Positions 35,918 to 45,336 are shown, numbered from the stretch's first letter. The stretch is 64,000 nucleotides of DNA from Stentor roeselii (GCA_006503475.1 RSEH01000031.1:62001-126000), one strand, 5' to 3'. The notes: generated by a model not told the origin, from the sequence alone. Made by a program: numbers and translations.

Positions 35918-37453
35918 ATGGAAACAGTGTGCAACAGCATCTGTGAAGATTTAAAATTGATCTTGAAGCAAAGAAGTCTATCTCAAGATCAAGAAGCCCG
36001 ATTCAAAAGCTTAAAAGGAATGGCTTTAAGATTATCAACCTCAGAAATTAAACTAGAATGGATTGAAAACCTGTCTAATCAAATCAAAGCCTTGAAAGAA
36101 AGTAAAAGTTGGAATATCGAACCTGATCTTCTTAATCTTGAAAAAAACTTCCTCTTAGGACTTTTGTCACCTTTAGAAATACCACCGAAAAACTTTGATG
36201 ATTTTTATAGTCAAGTCCTCAAAGAAAGCAATCAATATCCAAAAATATGCGAAATCTTTCCAAAAATTCTATCAAAATATTTAAAAAACAAAATCAATAC
36301 AGAAAAAATATCTCAACTAGACTTTAAGCACATTATTCAACATATTTTTCAAATTTATCATGTTCCTTATAATTTTTATGTTGAAAATCTTGAATTCTGG
36401 TGCTTCAACAAAAAGTATAATTATAAATTGTCAAGATTGGAAGAATTTTTGTTACTTTTTTTCGGGTCTTCAAAGAATTATAAGTTTTTTGTTAGAATCG
36501 CAAGAGAAATTGACCTGTACAAAAATATGTGTTTTTATGAAAATCCTTACAAAATAACTTTAACACGTATGAGCAAATCGTACATTGGCTCAAACAATAC
36601 TTTAGAATTACAAAAATCTTTTGAGGTAAAACATGATATCAGTGTTAAAAAATATAAATGCCCCCAACTTGTAACATTTGGAAAGCATCCGGAGGCTGAC
36701 ATTGTATTTCCACCTGATGATAATACAATCGATCAGGTTGTATTGATTTTAATGAATTTAAATGATAATATTTATGCAATTGATGTAGGAAAAAAAACTT
36801 CAACCAGTTGTATGTTAACAGGGCAAAAAGAATATGATGTTAGAGAAGATATGATAATAAATCTAGCCAAAACTCAATTTCTTCATATCGAAAGTATTAA
36901 ATATATCGATGAGGATGAATCATCTTTAGAAGTTAAACAGTTTAATCCAAATCCTGAAAAAGTAGATATCTCTGACAATGAATCTTCATCAGAAATTAAA
37001 CAGCAAGACCCAAATCCTGATCAAATAGATTATTATTCAACTATAGAAAACTTCGAGAAAAATTTTGAATCTCGCATCACTTTAAAAAGTATAAAAGGAT
37101 TTTATAATCAACAAAGCTTTCCCTTCCAAACACAATTAAAAAACGAAAAATCCGTTTTCAGAATATGCAGAGGAGGAGAAAATGGAGGTCCAGATCTATT
37201 TTATCCAGAAGAATCAGGAGTAAGTGGCCATCATTTAGTACTCGCCTTCAATAAAAAATGGACAATACAGTCATTCGGTAAAAACGGTTCATACATACTC
37301 TTAAAATCATTTTCCGAATACGAAAACAAAAAAGTATCAAAGCTAATTCCAATTCTAGAAAATCAAGACTCATCATCACCATCATCTCCAAATTTCCGAT
37401 ACCGCATCATTCTAATAGGTCTTTACTTATTCTACATTGAAGAAAACCACTAA
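35918..37453 (+). CDS. double-FHA protein, array copy 4 (divergent)
   Basis: A 511-residue protein, the most divergent copy. The N-terminal module and FHA1 are recognisable (VPYNFYVE, GKHPEADIVFP near residue 255). The linker is longer, about 345-385, and contains a short internal duplication (SSLEVKQFNPNPEKVD and SSSEIKQQDPNPDQID). In FHA2 the phosphopeptide-binding SRKH is replaced by SGHH and STNGS by GKNGS, so the key Arg is lost and binding may be altered. The stop codon TAA lies in the first unit of the telomere-like repeat at 37450. Confidence 0.85.
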   Translation: METVCNSICEDLKLILKQRSLSQDQEARFKSLKGMALRLSTSEIKLEWIENLSNQIKALKESKSWNIEPDLLNLEKNFLLGLLSPLEIPPKNFDDFYSQVLKESNQYPKICEIFPKILSKYLKNKINTEKISQLDFKHIIQHIFQIYHVPYNFYVENLEFWCFNKKYNYKLSRLEEFLLLFFGSSKNYKFFVRIAREIDLYKNMCFYENPYKITLTRMSKSYIGSNNTLELQKSFEVKHDISVKKYKCPQLVTFGKHPEADIVFPPDDNTIDQVVLILMNLNDNIYAIDVGKKTSTSCMLTGQKEYDVREDMIINLAKTQFLHIESIKYIDEDESSLEVKQFNPNPEKVDISDNESSSEIKQQDPNPDQIDYYSTIENFEKNFESRITLKSIKGFYNQQSFPFQTQLKNEKSVFRICRGGENGGPDLFYPEESGVSGHHLVLAFNKKWTIQSFGKNGSYILLKSFSEYENKKVSKLIPILENQDSSSPSSPNFRYRIILIGLYLFYIEENH

Positions 37454-37494
37454 CATCTTAACACCTTAACACCCTAACACCCTAACACCCTAAT
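37450..37494 (+). repeat. interstitial telomere-like repeat (CCCTAACA)n
   Basis: About five and a half 8-nt units: CTAACATC, TTAACACC, TTAACACC, CTAACACC, CTAACACC, CTAATA. The last three repeat starts match CCCTAACA and the first ones differ by C-to-T changes. The tract fills the spacer between the FHA copy 4 stop codon (which it contains) and the BUD23 start at 37499. I recall CCCTAACA as the heterotrich (Blepharisma) telomere repeat. Confidence 0.88.
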
Positions 37495-37498
37495 AAAA

Positions 37499-38320
37499 AT
37501 GAGCCGACCCGAACAAGTAGCCCCAGCTGAGTACTTCTACGATTCAACAGAAGCCGAGAAGTACACATCGAACACACGAATCATTGAAGTGCAAGCCCAC
37601 ATGTCCCAAAGAGCAATCGACTTGCTTCAGCTTCCAGAGCCTGGCAGTCTAATTCTCGACCTCGGCTGTGGAAGTGGCTTAAGTGGTTCAGAGCTTTCAG
37701 ACCAGGGGCACTTCTGGGTGGGTCTCGACATCAGCCCGTCAATGCTTGAAGTGGCCTTAGACCGAGAAGCCGAAGGCGACCTTCTCTTATCAGACATCGG
37801 GCAAGGTTTCAACTTCCAAGCAGGTGTTTTCGACGGTTGCATCAGTGTCTCTGCCTTACAATGGCTGTGCAATGCAGAAAAGGCCAGCCACAACCCATTC
37901 AAGCGATTTGCTCGTCTTTTTGACAGTTTATATAAGGTGCTCGCGCGAGGCGCGCGAGCTGTTTTTCAGTTTTACCCTTCTCATCCTTCCCAAATCGAGA
38001 TAATCACGCAAGCTGCTGTCAGGGCAGGGTTTCTGGCAGACCTCATTGTAGACTTTCCAGAGTCGACTAAAGCGAAGAAGTATTATTTGGTTCTTCATTC
38101 TGGCAGCAAAGTAACTTCTTACAACGCGAAACCTTTGCAAGATGGAGACGAGGTAAAAGTTAGTAAAAGGAAAAACTTGAAGACTGGGAAAAAAAATAAA
38201 CATGTGAAGACAAAGAGCAAGGAATGGATTCTTGTCAAGAAAGAAAGACAGAGAAAGCAGGGACAGAATGTGAGACCTGATTCGAAGTACTCTGGAAGGA
38301 AGAGAAATCCGATGTTTTAA
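37499..38320 (+). CDS. BUD23: 18S rRNA (guanine-N7) methyltransferase BUD23/WBSCR22
   Basis: A 273-residue SAM-dependent methyltransferase of normal family length. The N-terminus RPEQVAPAEYFYDSTEAEKY is diagnostic of BUD23. Motif I is ILDLGCGSG (52-60), followed by GLDIS (motif II), SVSALQWLCNA and the FPESTKAKKYYLVL segment. The C-terminus is Lys-rich and nuclear/nucleolar-targeting in type. It methylates a conserved G of 18S rRNA in the small-subunit precursor with TRM112 as partner. The base composition is visibly more GC-rich than the FHA array beside it. It contains a GC hairpin at 37939. Confidence 0.96.
   Translation: MSRPEQVAPAEYFYDSTEAEKYTSNTRIIEVQAHMSQRAIDLLQLPEPGSLILDLGCGSGLSGSELSDQGHFWVGLDISPSMLEVALDREAEGDLLLSDIGQGFNFQAGVFDGCISVSALQWLCNAEKASHNPFKRFARLFDSLYKVLARGARAVFQFYPSHPSQIEIITQAAVRAGFLADLIVDFPESTKAKKYYLVLHSGSKVTSYNAKPLQDGDEVKVSKRKNLKTGKKNKHVKTKSKEWILVKKERQRKQGQNVRPDSKYSGRKRNPMF
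37939..37959. other. GC-rich inverted repeat inside BUD23
   Basis: GCTCGCGC and GCGCGAGC form an 8-bp perfect stem around a 5-nt loop. It codes for VLARGARAVF. It is preceded by TTTATATAAGG. Such a GC-only stem is out of keeping with the AT-rich surroundings. Confidence 0.8.
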
Positions 38321-38330
38321 CTTAGACTAA

Positions 38331-39362
38331 CTAATTTCGGTGAAGATCGTCTGACTTTCGGAAACAGAATCCGCGGACTACGAAAGCTAGAGCTAGGATT
38401 AATGTGATCCCGCCTACTACGATGTAAGCTATTCCTAGAAAACGATTGTCACCACCAAGAGCGTTTGCTGTTGAGATCACCACGTGTTTGTGACCGTCGA
38501 AGTCTTTTACACCGTAATTGCTTTCGATTTTTACTGTATATTTTCCTTTGTCTAGACCGTCTTCGATTCTTCCCCATAATTTGCGGAAGTTCGGAAGACC
38601 TGATGTTCTCATCCAGACGATGAAGTGCTCTTATTAAAGGTTACCATTTTCAACGTCCATCCATTTTTTTATGCTTTTTTTGGAGTTTTGCTTGAACTTG
38701 TTGTCTCTGTCGGATTTCCAAGATATGTCGTCTTCTTCTATTTTTACCTTGTCACCATTTTCATTAAACATTTCAAAAGTATCATTAAAGAACGTCTGCG
38801 CGATTTTTCCACAAGGATACGCAATAATATCTTTACTATTAGCTTGTGCTGGAGTCCACTGCTCTTTAAGATCGTACTTTTTACTGATTAAATTAAGAGT
38901 ATCAGCACTTAAATCAAGGTCATTCATATAAACAATAGGGTCGCAGTCTAGTTCCGCTGCAGACTCAGAAATTTTATTTCCTTTCAGTTGATCACTTGAC
39001 TTAGACTTGACATATCTTCTGTGATTCTGATAAAAGTTATCAAGTTGATAGTAAAAGTAAACCGGTCCATCCATATCTTCATCAACGTCAAACGTGACAC
39101 TGCAAAATTTCGTCTTTCCATGTTTCGTGTCTTTACAGTCGTCTTTGTCGTCGTATTGCTCTTTGTGTTCTTTGATTTTTAAAGAATAGTAAAGCAAAAC
39201 TGACCCGACTATTATGAAAATAATGCCGAGTACTGTGAAGATTATCGCTGCGGATTTTACTGTTGGTACTGGCTTGTAGGCTTTCATTGTTTGTTGCTTG
39301 AAGTTGCTGTTTCTGGGAGGTCGCGGGTTTGAAATTTCTTGGTTTACTGGGACTACACTCAT
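38331..39362 (-). CDS. CDC50: CDC50/LEM3 phospholipid-flippase subunit
   Basis: Exons 38645-39362 and 38331-38629 join through a 15-nt intron into 338 residues. Membrane helices lie near 37-60 (AAIIFTVLGIIFIIVGSVLL) and near the C-terminus (FLGIAYIVVGGITLILALAF), bracketing a large extracellular domain with Cys pairs. The splice restores the family hallmark HFIVWMRTSGLPNFRKLWG, which spans the junction and is unreadable without removing the intron. CDC50 proteins escort P4-ATPase lipid flippases from the ER and are needed for their activity. Its stop is 10 nt from the BUD23 stop (convergent). Confidence 0.95.
38630..38644 (-). other. 15-nt intron of CDC50
   Basis: On the minus strand GTAACCTTTAATAAG: GT...AG with A at position 10 and an in-frame stop. 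Removal joins AAT G|AG and rebuilds the conserved CDC50 motif, the strongest proof of 15-nt splicing in this window. Confidence 0.95.
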
Positions 39363-39524
39363 TTTTTATTAGGCTGGGAGTTATAAGATAATAGGATGTA
39401 GCTGATGTTATTCGTGAAATTGCATCAAAGGATTAAATTATTAAAAAAATGAATCCTGTGAATTTAAACAACATATTGAACAATAAATTTTATCACCCCA
39501 CTCAAAATTGCATTTATTTACTCA

Positions 39525-41381
39525 CTACATTTCACTCTCTTCAAACAGTTTCCTTTTTTTGACAGGCATCGGTTCGGCTCTGGACTCCATTCTTTCGCTT
39601 TGTTGATCATCCAAATCTTTCACAATTCCAAAATCCCTGACTTTGTATTACCCTTGATAATTTCCCCTGAACCTTTCAAATCCCAAGGCAAGTTCATGCA
39701 GTCCGATTTTCCTCAAAGTAAGAAAAATCCTAGAATTCAAAACAGAAGCGATTTCCGAGTCCTTGACCTTAAAGCAAACACTAAGCGCGACGGAAAAAAC
39801 AAGATTTTCCTTTAAACAATTTTCCTCTAAACAGTTCAAAACAAGTTCAATTGCTTTAAACCTCAAGAAAAACGATGAAAAAGACTTATTTTTCCGACTT
39901 ACCAAAGCGCGAAGTAGCTTCAAGACATGAATGGAGACATGTTGATCACTTTTCATCAACTTAGGAACAACCGGCATAAAATTTTCAATAAGGCCAGAAA
40001 GACTTTCCAAGTCCTGATGTTTTTCAATGCACTCAGAGAACAAGTCAAGTAATTCATTTGCAGTCTCAGGATTTTGACAATTTTTCAAAAATTCCAAAAA
40101 CTCAGGAACAAGTTCAACATAAAAAATCGTCTTCACTTGATCAAAGACTCCATAGTCCGGGTCAATTAAACTCTTTAAAAACTTAGAAATATCTTGAATA
40201 ACTGCAAGTTCAACAGAATTCATCATTTTTTTTGAAATATGAGAAAGAAACTTGCAGCCCAAATCTTCAGACCCGCTGAAAAAAAGTGTCTTGATGATAA
40301 AAGGAGACACGTCAATCAAGGAACTAAAAAAATCGCCGATAAATTCAAGAAATTTTTCATCTTCATGAGAGTTTTTTTCTACTAATGAAACAATTCCATC
40401 ACGGAAGAAACTTTCGAAAAGTTCATGTCTTTCACGGGCTGTGCAAGTTTTACTGATTCCGACTAAATCGATTAAAAAGTTCAAGGCTTTTGGCTGTTTT
40501 TCTTCAAGTTTTTCGTATAAAGAGTTTCTGATTTGAAGATTTTTTGTGTAAAGGTCTAAAAGGTCACGAAGGGCTGATTGAAGTTTGACTACTAAAAAAA
40601 CACAGGCGTGGTCGTCGAGGCTTCGGGTCAATGCTGTGTCTTTTATGAAGATTAGCTTGTTTATGTGGGAAATTTTTTCGAGGAATTGAGTTTCTTGGAT
40701 TTGAAGGATGTTTGAAAAATTGGAATTTGTGTAAAGATCGAGCAAGTCGAGTTCTTTACCGTCTAGGGAAGGGTCGAATTTTAAGACTTTTAAAGTTGTT
40801 TCGAAGTTTTGGTCTAGTAGAGAGTCTATGATTTTTTCTGATGATAAATGAACTATGTGTGAATTACAGAGTTGCTTGTAGATTAGGAATAGGATGTGAA
40901 GTTTTGGCTTGTCCATCTCCAAAACATCAAAAATCTTTCCAATTTTTTCCAAAAACCCAGAATCCAAAATATCAATTTCAAGTCGTTCTTTAAGTCCATA
41001 ACTAAGTTCATCAAGTACCGAGTAAAGATTATCTTTGCTAGGATTCAAAATCGAGTATTCATTATCAGACCCTTCATCAAAATCCTGTTGTTTTTCCTGT
41101 ATTCTGCAAATTTCCTGTAGAACCTCTTGAACTTTATTCTTATCCAAAAAGTTAAGAGCGAAGCTGACCTGTTCATGACCCATCCATGTTAAAATCGTAT
41201 CACCTTGTTTATGATACTCTTCTTCTCTTACCTCAAAAGCTTTCAACACCTGTTGCGGGTCTTCTTCCTTGTAAACAACGATAGAATTCTCCTGAAACTC
41301 TAAAATTCCAATTCCAAGGTCGAGCCAATCACTATTTCCAGCAGTTTTAAACAACCTGACAGTCCACTTTTTGGCTGACAT
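39525..41381 (-). CDS. PP4R3: PP4 regulatory subunit 3 (SMEK/PP4R3/Psy2)
   Basis: Exons 39652-41381 and 39525-39636 join through a 15-nt intron into 613 residues. The N-terminal PH/EVH1-like domain (WTVRLFKTAGNSDWLDLGIG, then DTILTWMGHEQVSFALNF) and the following SMK-1 domain with ARM-like repeats (about 130-560) match PP4R3. It targets protein phosphatase 4 to substrates in DNA repair, centrosome and mitotic functions. The second exon adds 37 residues ending in a basic PVKKRKLFEESEM, a likely nuclear localisation signal; without the splice the protein would end at GNYQG. It starts 6 nt after the upstream gene's stop. Confidence 0.9.
39637..39651 (-). other. 15-nt intron of PP4R3
   Basis: On the minus strand GTAATACAAAGTCAG: GT...AG with A at position 10, containing the TAA that ends the unspliced ORF. 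Removal opens 36 further codons to a TAG at 39525, including PVKKRK. Confidence 0.88.
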
Positions 41382-41387
41382 AAAATA

Positions 41388-43682
41388 TTAATTATTATCT
41401 TTAATGAGTCTTTTCACTAGTTCCAGACGTTCTTTTGTTGATGACCCGACCCACTTGCCCCTGAAGATTTCAAAGTAAGGAATATTCTTAGCTTCCAGAA
41501 CCATTCTCTCAACTTTAACAGGACCAAGTAGTCCCTGATGACTATTCTGTGACATAAACCCAGGAGACTTAAAGCAATAATGTTCATTTTCATACAAAAG
41601 TACTTTTTTTCCATTCGCTACCAAACGATTATCAATGATTTCCACATCCGCTTTAGCCTTATTCAAAGTACTCAAAACATCTTCTAAAAACTCTTTCGAG
41701 TTCTGAACAAAGTTAAATTTCCCTTCTTTGTACTCAGAAGTGACAAGATTCATGACTTGTCCCAACAATGCAAAGTGAAAATTGTCAACAGCAGTCACGA
41801 ATTCTTCCTCGTCCTGTAAAGTCCTCGCAGTCCAAACCCAAGGATTCAACAAGTATGGCTTTTGACTAAGTTGGACTGAGCGCAGTTTGTTAAGCAGCTT
41901 TTCATTCCAGAACTCTCTGTCCTTCACCCCGACACTTGCCACAAGCCAGGCCAGTTGAACGACGGCTGAAGCAGGAAGGTCTGAAGTGAATTCAAGGTCT
42001 TCAGTGTTTAAAAGAACGAGTTTATTGCTGGTAAAGTCTTCTTCGTCGGTATCTGAGTAGTCTTCGTATTCGATTTTTTGGTACTTGTGGAAGATGTCGT
42101 TGATTGATGGAAGGACTTTTAAGCAGAAGTCTTCTTGGGCTTGAATCCCGAAACCTAAACAGGCCATTCCGAGTTGAACTGGAGGAAGACGGCTTAGGTC
42201 GGACTTTAGGATTTGGGTTGAAAGAAGGTCGAAAAGTTTTGGATCTCCTCGGTTTAAACGTGAAAGGGAATAGACTATTCGTGAGATGTCGCCAGGCTTC
42301 ATGTGATTTGAGGATTTTAAAGCTTTTGAAATTAAGGAGGATAGGAAGGAATCTGATTGAAGATAGGGACGCTCGAAGGTGGAGAGAATTGCTATTGAAA
42401 GGTCTTGAGGGTGGCTTGGGGGAAGACGTGATGGAGATGATAGCTCTTGGATTGCTTTTGATATGAATTCTCCTTGGTTTATTAGGCTTAGACCTTTTAC
42501 CAGATAATGATCTTGTATACCCTGTGTTTCAATACACCTACAAGCAACACTATCAATAAACTCTTCAACACCCTGCACACGAATACCAGAATTAACAATC
42601 GAATTGATAAAATAACTGAAATGTCTAAAAGGCACAATTGAAACATCTTTACCATCCTCTTCATTCCTCAATTTTTCCATGACCTTAACAACCAAATCCG
42701 AAACAAACTGTTCTTCAGCCTTATTATGACGACAATAAGCCCAAAGTACCTGAATGATTTCCTTAACATTCATGTTATCCAAAGAATCCCTAACAAGCTG
42801 CTTCAACAGCAAGTCAAGAGGCTTATAAGCGATGATATAATGCGTGAAGGCAGTAGTCACCTGGCAAAGACGACTAATCGTGATCTGATTTTTCGGTTCA
42901 GTTAAAAACCGAAACAAAGTAAATTCCAGAAGTGCTCTTAAATCATTACTTCCAATATTTCCAGGAATCACGTAATTAATAACTCCAGTAATCTGTTCCA
43001 TTTCATTCAACTTTCCATGATGTATCCCATTCCACAGCTTTTCCTCCACAAATCTAATAAACTTCGCAGCTCTTTCTTTACTCGTCGGGGTTCTCGAGAA
43101 GTAATAAGCAAGTCTCGCAAGGTGCTGATACTTCAAAGTAGGAAGATCTTTATGATAAAGTAAAGTTTCACTAATCACATGAAAAAACATGGCACTTCCC
43201 ACATTTTTCAAAGTATAACTTGCCAGAAGACTTTCCAATTCATTTAACTTTAAAGTCTTTAGCTCTTCCCAGTCAGTTTCCTCTACTTCTTTCGAAAGTA
43301 CCTTTAAAACGTTTTTAACAGCAGGGTCCTGAGTTTTGACAGTGGAAAAAACCTCGACAGTCTTCACAATGTCTTCTAACTCGTAGTCCTTGTTTCTTTT
43401 CACGAGTTCCTCAGAGATGCTTTTCCAAAAAGCAGGAGAAATCGAGTCAATCGACTTGAACTTAGAGAGATGCTTCAACATTTCATTGATGTCTGAAGTT
43501 TGCATAGACCTGGCACTTCTGGGCACTGACTCAAAGAATTGTTTCATTGTTTCTTGTTTCAAGAAATAAGAACTTAACTGAGAGTCAGGAAGAGAAGAGA
43601 GTTCTTTGCAGGTGGTCACTAGTTTTTCGTGGGTGTAAGAAAAGTACTTCGAAAAGCGACGGACTAACATTTTGATTATCAT
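41388..43682 (-). CDS. mitochondrial RAP-domain-like helical-repeat protein
   Basis: A 764-residue protein, or 760 if the second Met (MLVRRFSKYFSYTHEKLV) is used; that second start makes the better mitochondrial presequence. A long helical solenoid resembling FASTK/OPR-type repeats follows, with an acidic patch (DYSDTDEEDFTSN). The C-terminal 85 residues (VLLYENEHYCFKSPG ... MVLEAKNIPYFEIFRGKWVG) fit a RAP domain. It likely acts on mitochondrial RNA, as does the gene at 21678. With the first Met the ATG overlaps the upstream stop as TAATG; the downstream PP4R3 start is 6 nt away. Confidence 0.78.
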   Translation of the reverse strand: MIIKMLVRRFSKYFSYTHEKLVTTCKELSSLPDSQLSSYFLKQETMKQFFESVPRSARSMQTSDINEMLKHLSKFKSIDSISPAFWKSISEELVKRNKDYELEDIVKTVEVFSTVKTQDPAVKNVLKVLSKEVEETDWEELKTLKLNELESLLASYTLKNVGSAMFFHVISETLLYHKDLPTLKYQHLARLAYYFSRTPTSKERAAKFIRFVEEKLWNGIHHGKLNEMEQITGVINYVIPGNIGSNDLRALLEFTLFRFLTEPKNQITISRLCQVTTAFTHYIIAYKPLDLLLKQLVRDSLDNMNVKEIIQVLWAYCRHNKAEEQFVSDLVVKVMEKLRNEEDGKDVSIVPFRHFSYFINSIVNSGIRVQGVEEFIDSVACRCIETQGIQDHYLVKGLSLINQGEFISKAIQELSSPSRLPPSHPQDLSIAILSTFERPYLQSDSFLSSLISKALKSSNHMKPGDISRIVYSLSRLNRGDPKLFDLLSTQILKSDLSRLPPVQLGMACLGFGIQAQEDFCLKVLPSINDIFHKYQKIEYEDYSDTDEEDFTSNKLVLLNTEDLEFTSDLPASAVVQLAWLVASVGVKDREFWNEKLLNKLRSVQLSQKPYLLNPWVWTARTLQDEEEFVTAVDNFHFALLGQVMNLVTSEYKEGKFNFVQNSKEFLEDVLSTLNKAKADVEIIDNRLVANGKKVLLYENEHYCFKSPGFMSQNSHQGLLGPVKVERMVLEAKNIPYFEIFRGKWVGSSTKERLELVKRLIKDNN

Positions 43683-43915
43683 TAACTAGACCTAAATATT
43701 TTGAAGTTAAGGTAAAGACATGACAGGAACAGTAGAAGGATTACTAAGGACTGCATGATAACTAAAAGGATCTTCGTTTGACTGATTTTTTCGTATTTTT
43801 TTGATTTCTCACGAAGAGAACTTTTTTGACGTAGTCGCAAGTCAGGTGGAAGCGAATGTGCCTTGTGAAGTCGATCTGAGGGGTCTGAGAGAGTTTCTGA
43901 TGACCTTTCACTCAT
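43682..43915 (-). CDS. 77-residue tail-anchored-type membrane protein
   Basis: A short protein with a charged, Ser-rich N-terminal half (RQKSSLREKSKKYEKISQTK) and one C-terminal hydrophobic helix (about 49-68, ILLVIMQSLVILLLFLSCLY) followed by a few residues. This fits a tail-anchored ER or mitochondrial membrane protein, though no family is recognised. The context TTTATAAAAATG before its start supports a real gene. Its TAA stop shares a base with the next gene's possible ATG (TAATG), and the CDK stop is 51 nt upstream. Confidence 0.65.
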   Translation of the reverse strand: MSERSSETLSDPSDRLHKAHSLPPDLRLRQKSSLREKSKKYEKISQTKILLVIMQSLVILLLFLSCLYLNFKIFRSS

Positions 43916-43966
43916 TTTTATAAAGAATCTGCGATAAACCTATTATAATCATTTATATCAACGTAC

Positions 43967-44863
43967 TTACATTGAGTCAGGGTTGAAGTCGTGGAAATAA
44001 GGGTGGTTCAAAGCTGCCCGGGCTGAAATACGCTTTGCAGGGTCATAACAGACCATTTGAGCAAGTAAGTCGATTCCATTCGCGCATAAGTTTGGAACTA
44101 GTCTTTCTAAAGACTGTTGTCTCCATTTGGGAAATGTCGATTTGAAGTCAGGAAGGGCAGAAACTCCGGGAAAAGTGTCCTCGTTTGGAGTTCCTAAGAC
44201 TTTAAAGATTTTGAATAACTGGTCGATTTCGGAGTCTCCCATGAATAATGGTCGCTTTTGAGCCATTTCTGCAAAAATGCAGCCCACGCTCCATATGTCG
44301 ACTGGAGTAGAGTATTGACGACCGCCGAGTAGGATTTCAGGGGCACGGTACCACAGGGTGACAACTTCATGAGTATAAGTTTTAATCGGTAGTCCAAAAG
44401 CTCTAGCCAATCCAAAGTCAGCAAGTCGTAGACTTCCTTGTTTATCAATAAGTATATTCTGAGGTTTCAAATCACGATGCAAGACTCTATGGGTATGACA
44501 AAAGACCAAAGCCGAGAGCATTTGAAACATGAAACTCTTAACAGTGTGTGGCGGGAGACCAGTGCCGACAGTATTCATGTATTTTTTCAAGTCCTGATCC
44601 AGGTACTCAAAGATCAAGTACAGCTTAGTCTCGTCATGCACCACGTCTCGCAAGCGCACAACATTAGGGTGGTTCAAAGACTTCAACAGAGAAATTTCTC
44701 GAATTGCTGTCGATGGCACTCCTTCATTGTCGTCTTCTAAACGAATCTTCTTCAGCGCTATTGTATCGCCTGTTTGTTTGTCTCGTGATTTGTAAACCAC
44801 TCCGTATGTCCCTTCACCGATCTTCTCGAGTTTCTGATATCTTTCCATCGGGGCTCTTTCCAT
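43967..44863 (-). CDS. CDK1: cyclin-dependent kinase, CDK1/CDK2 type
   Basis: A 298-residue serine/threonine kinase with all marks of a cell-cycle [13 protein letters not shown] (with inhibitory Thr-Tyr), ALKKIRL, a perfect PSTAIRE cyclin-binding helix at 50-56, [13 protein letters not shown], the T-loop [15 protein letters not shown] with its activating Thr, and DIWSVGC. All catalytic residues are present. Met 6 ([13 protein letters not shown]) is an alternative start that fits CDK alignments better. It drives cell-cycle transitions with cyclins. It is first in a tight minus-strand block of four genes running to 39525. Confidence 0.96.
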   Translation of the reverse strand: MERAPMERYQKLEKIGEGTYGVVYKSRDKQTGDTIALKKIRLEDDNEGVPSTAIREISLLKSLNHPNVVRLRDVVHDETKLYLIFEYLDQDLKKYMNTVGTGLPPHTVKSFMFQMLSALVFCHTHRVLHRDLKPQNILIDKQGSLRLADFGLARAFGLPIKTYTHEVVTLWYRAPEILLGGRQYSTPVDIWSVGCIFAEMAQKRPLFMGDSEIDQLFKIFKVLGTPNEDTFPGVSALPDFKSTFPKWRQQSLERLVPNLCANGIDLLAQMVCYDPAKRISARAALNHPYFHDFNPDSM

Positions 44864-45336
44864 TTAAATTATCGTCGAATTTAAATTATGAAAGATTTAA
44901 ACCTGGCGATTTCTTTTTGAAAAATTTGAATTTTAGACTTTGGAAGGGTTTATTGGGGTTTAAATGATTTTTGGGTTTTTTGGGAGGAGAAAGATTTGGA
45001 TTTTTTTGGTTTGGAAAGAGTTTGGGGTGGTTAGGTGGATTTGATGAGGATTTTTAGTTGTTAAGGATTAGTTGATTTCTGAGAGTTTTTGGAAATCGGT
45101 AATTTTTGAAGTTGTTTTTATTGGGGTTGGAGAGATGAGGGTTTTATTGTTGATTGATTGTTTAATATTGTTTTTTTGTTATTTTTTTGCTTTAAATTCG
45201 CAAAATAACTTTGAATGAAAGAACCTTTCAATAATCCCCAGTTTTTCTCTTCACTTATAGAAAAAAAACAGCTTCTAACCCCATCTTTCTCTAACAACCT
45301 TGAACAAGTTCGTTACTTCAAACCAACTCATATTTA
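44864..45336. other. 473-nt spacer between divergent genes
   Basis: The left two thirds is strikingly G/T-rich on the plus strand (CDK upstream side), and the right third is C/A-rich with few G (side of the gene at 45337). The skew flips near 45210. No gene seen. Confidence 0.55.

Larger units (their letters stand above)
30181..37453 (+). repeat. tandem array of four double-FHA genes
   Basis: Four paralogous genes in the same orientation at 30181, 31959, 33693 and 35918, each 1.46-1.54 kb, separated by AT-rich spacers of 270-760 nt. All begin METKC or METVC and share the same domain order. Copies 2 and 3 are the closest: they even share the upstream string AAATATAGACAATATGGAGA. Copy 4 is the most divergent. 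Copy 2 is broken. Confidence 0.92.
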
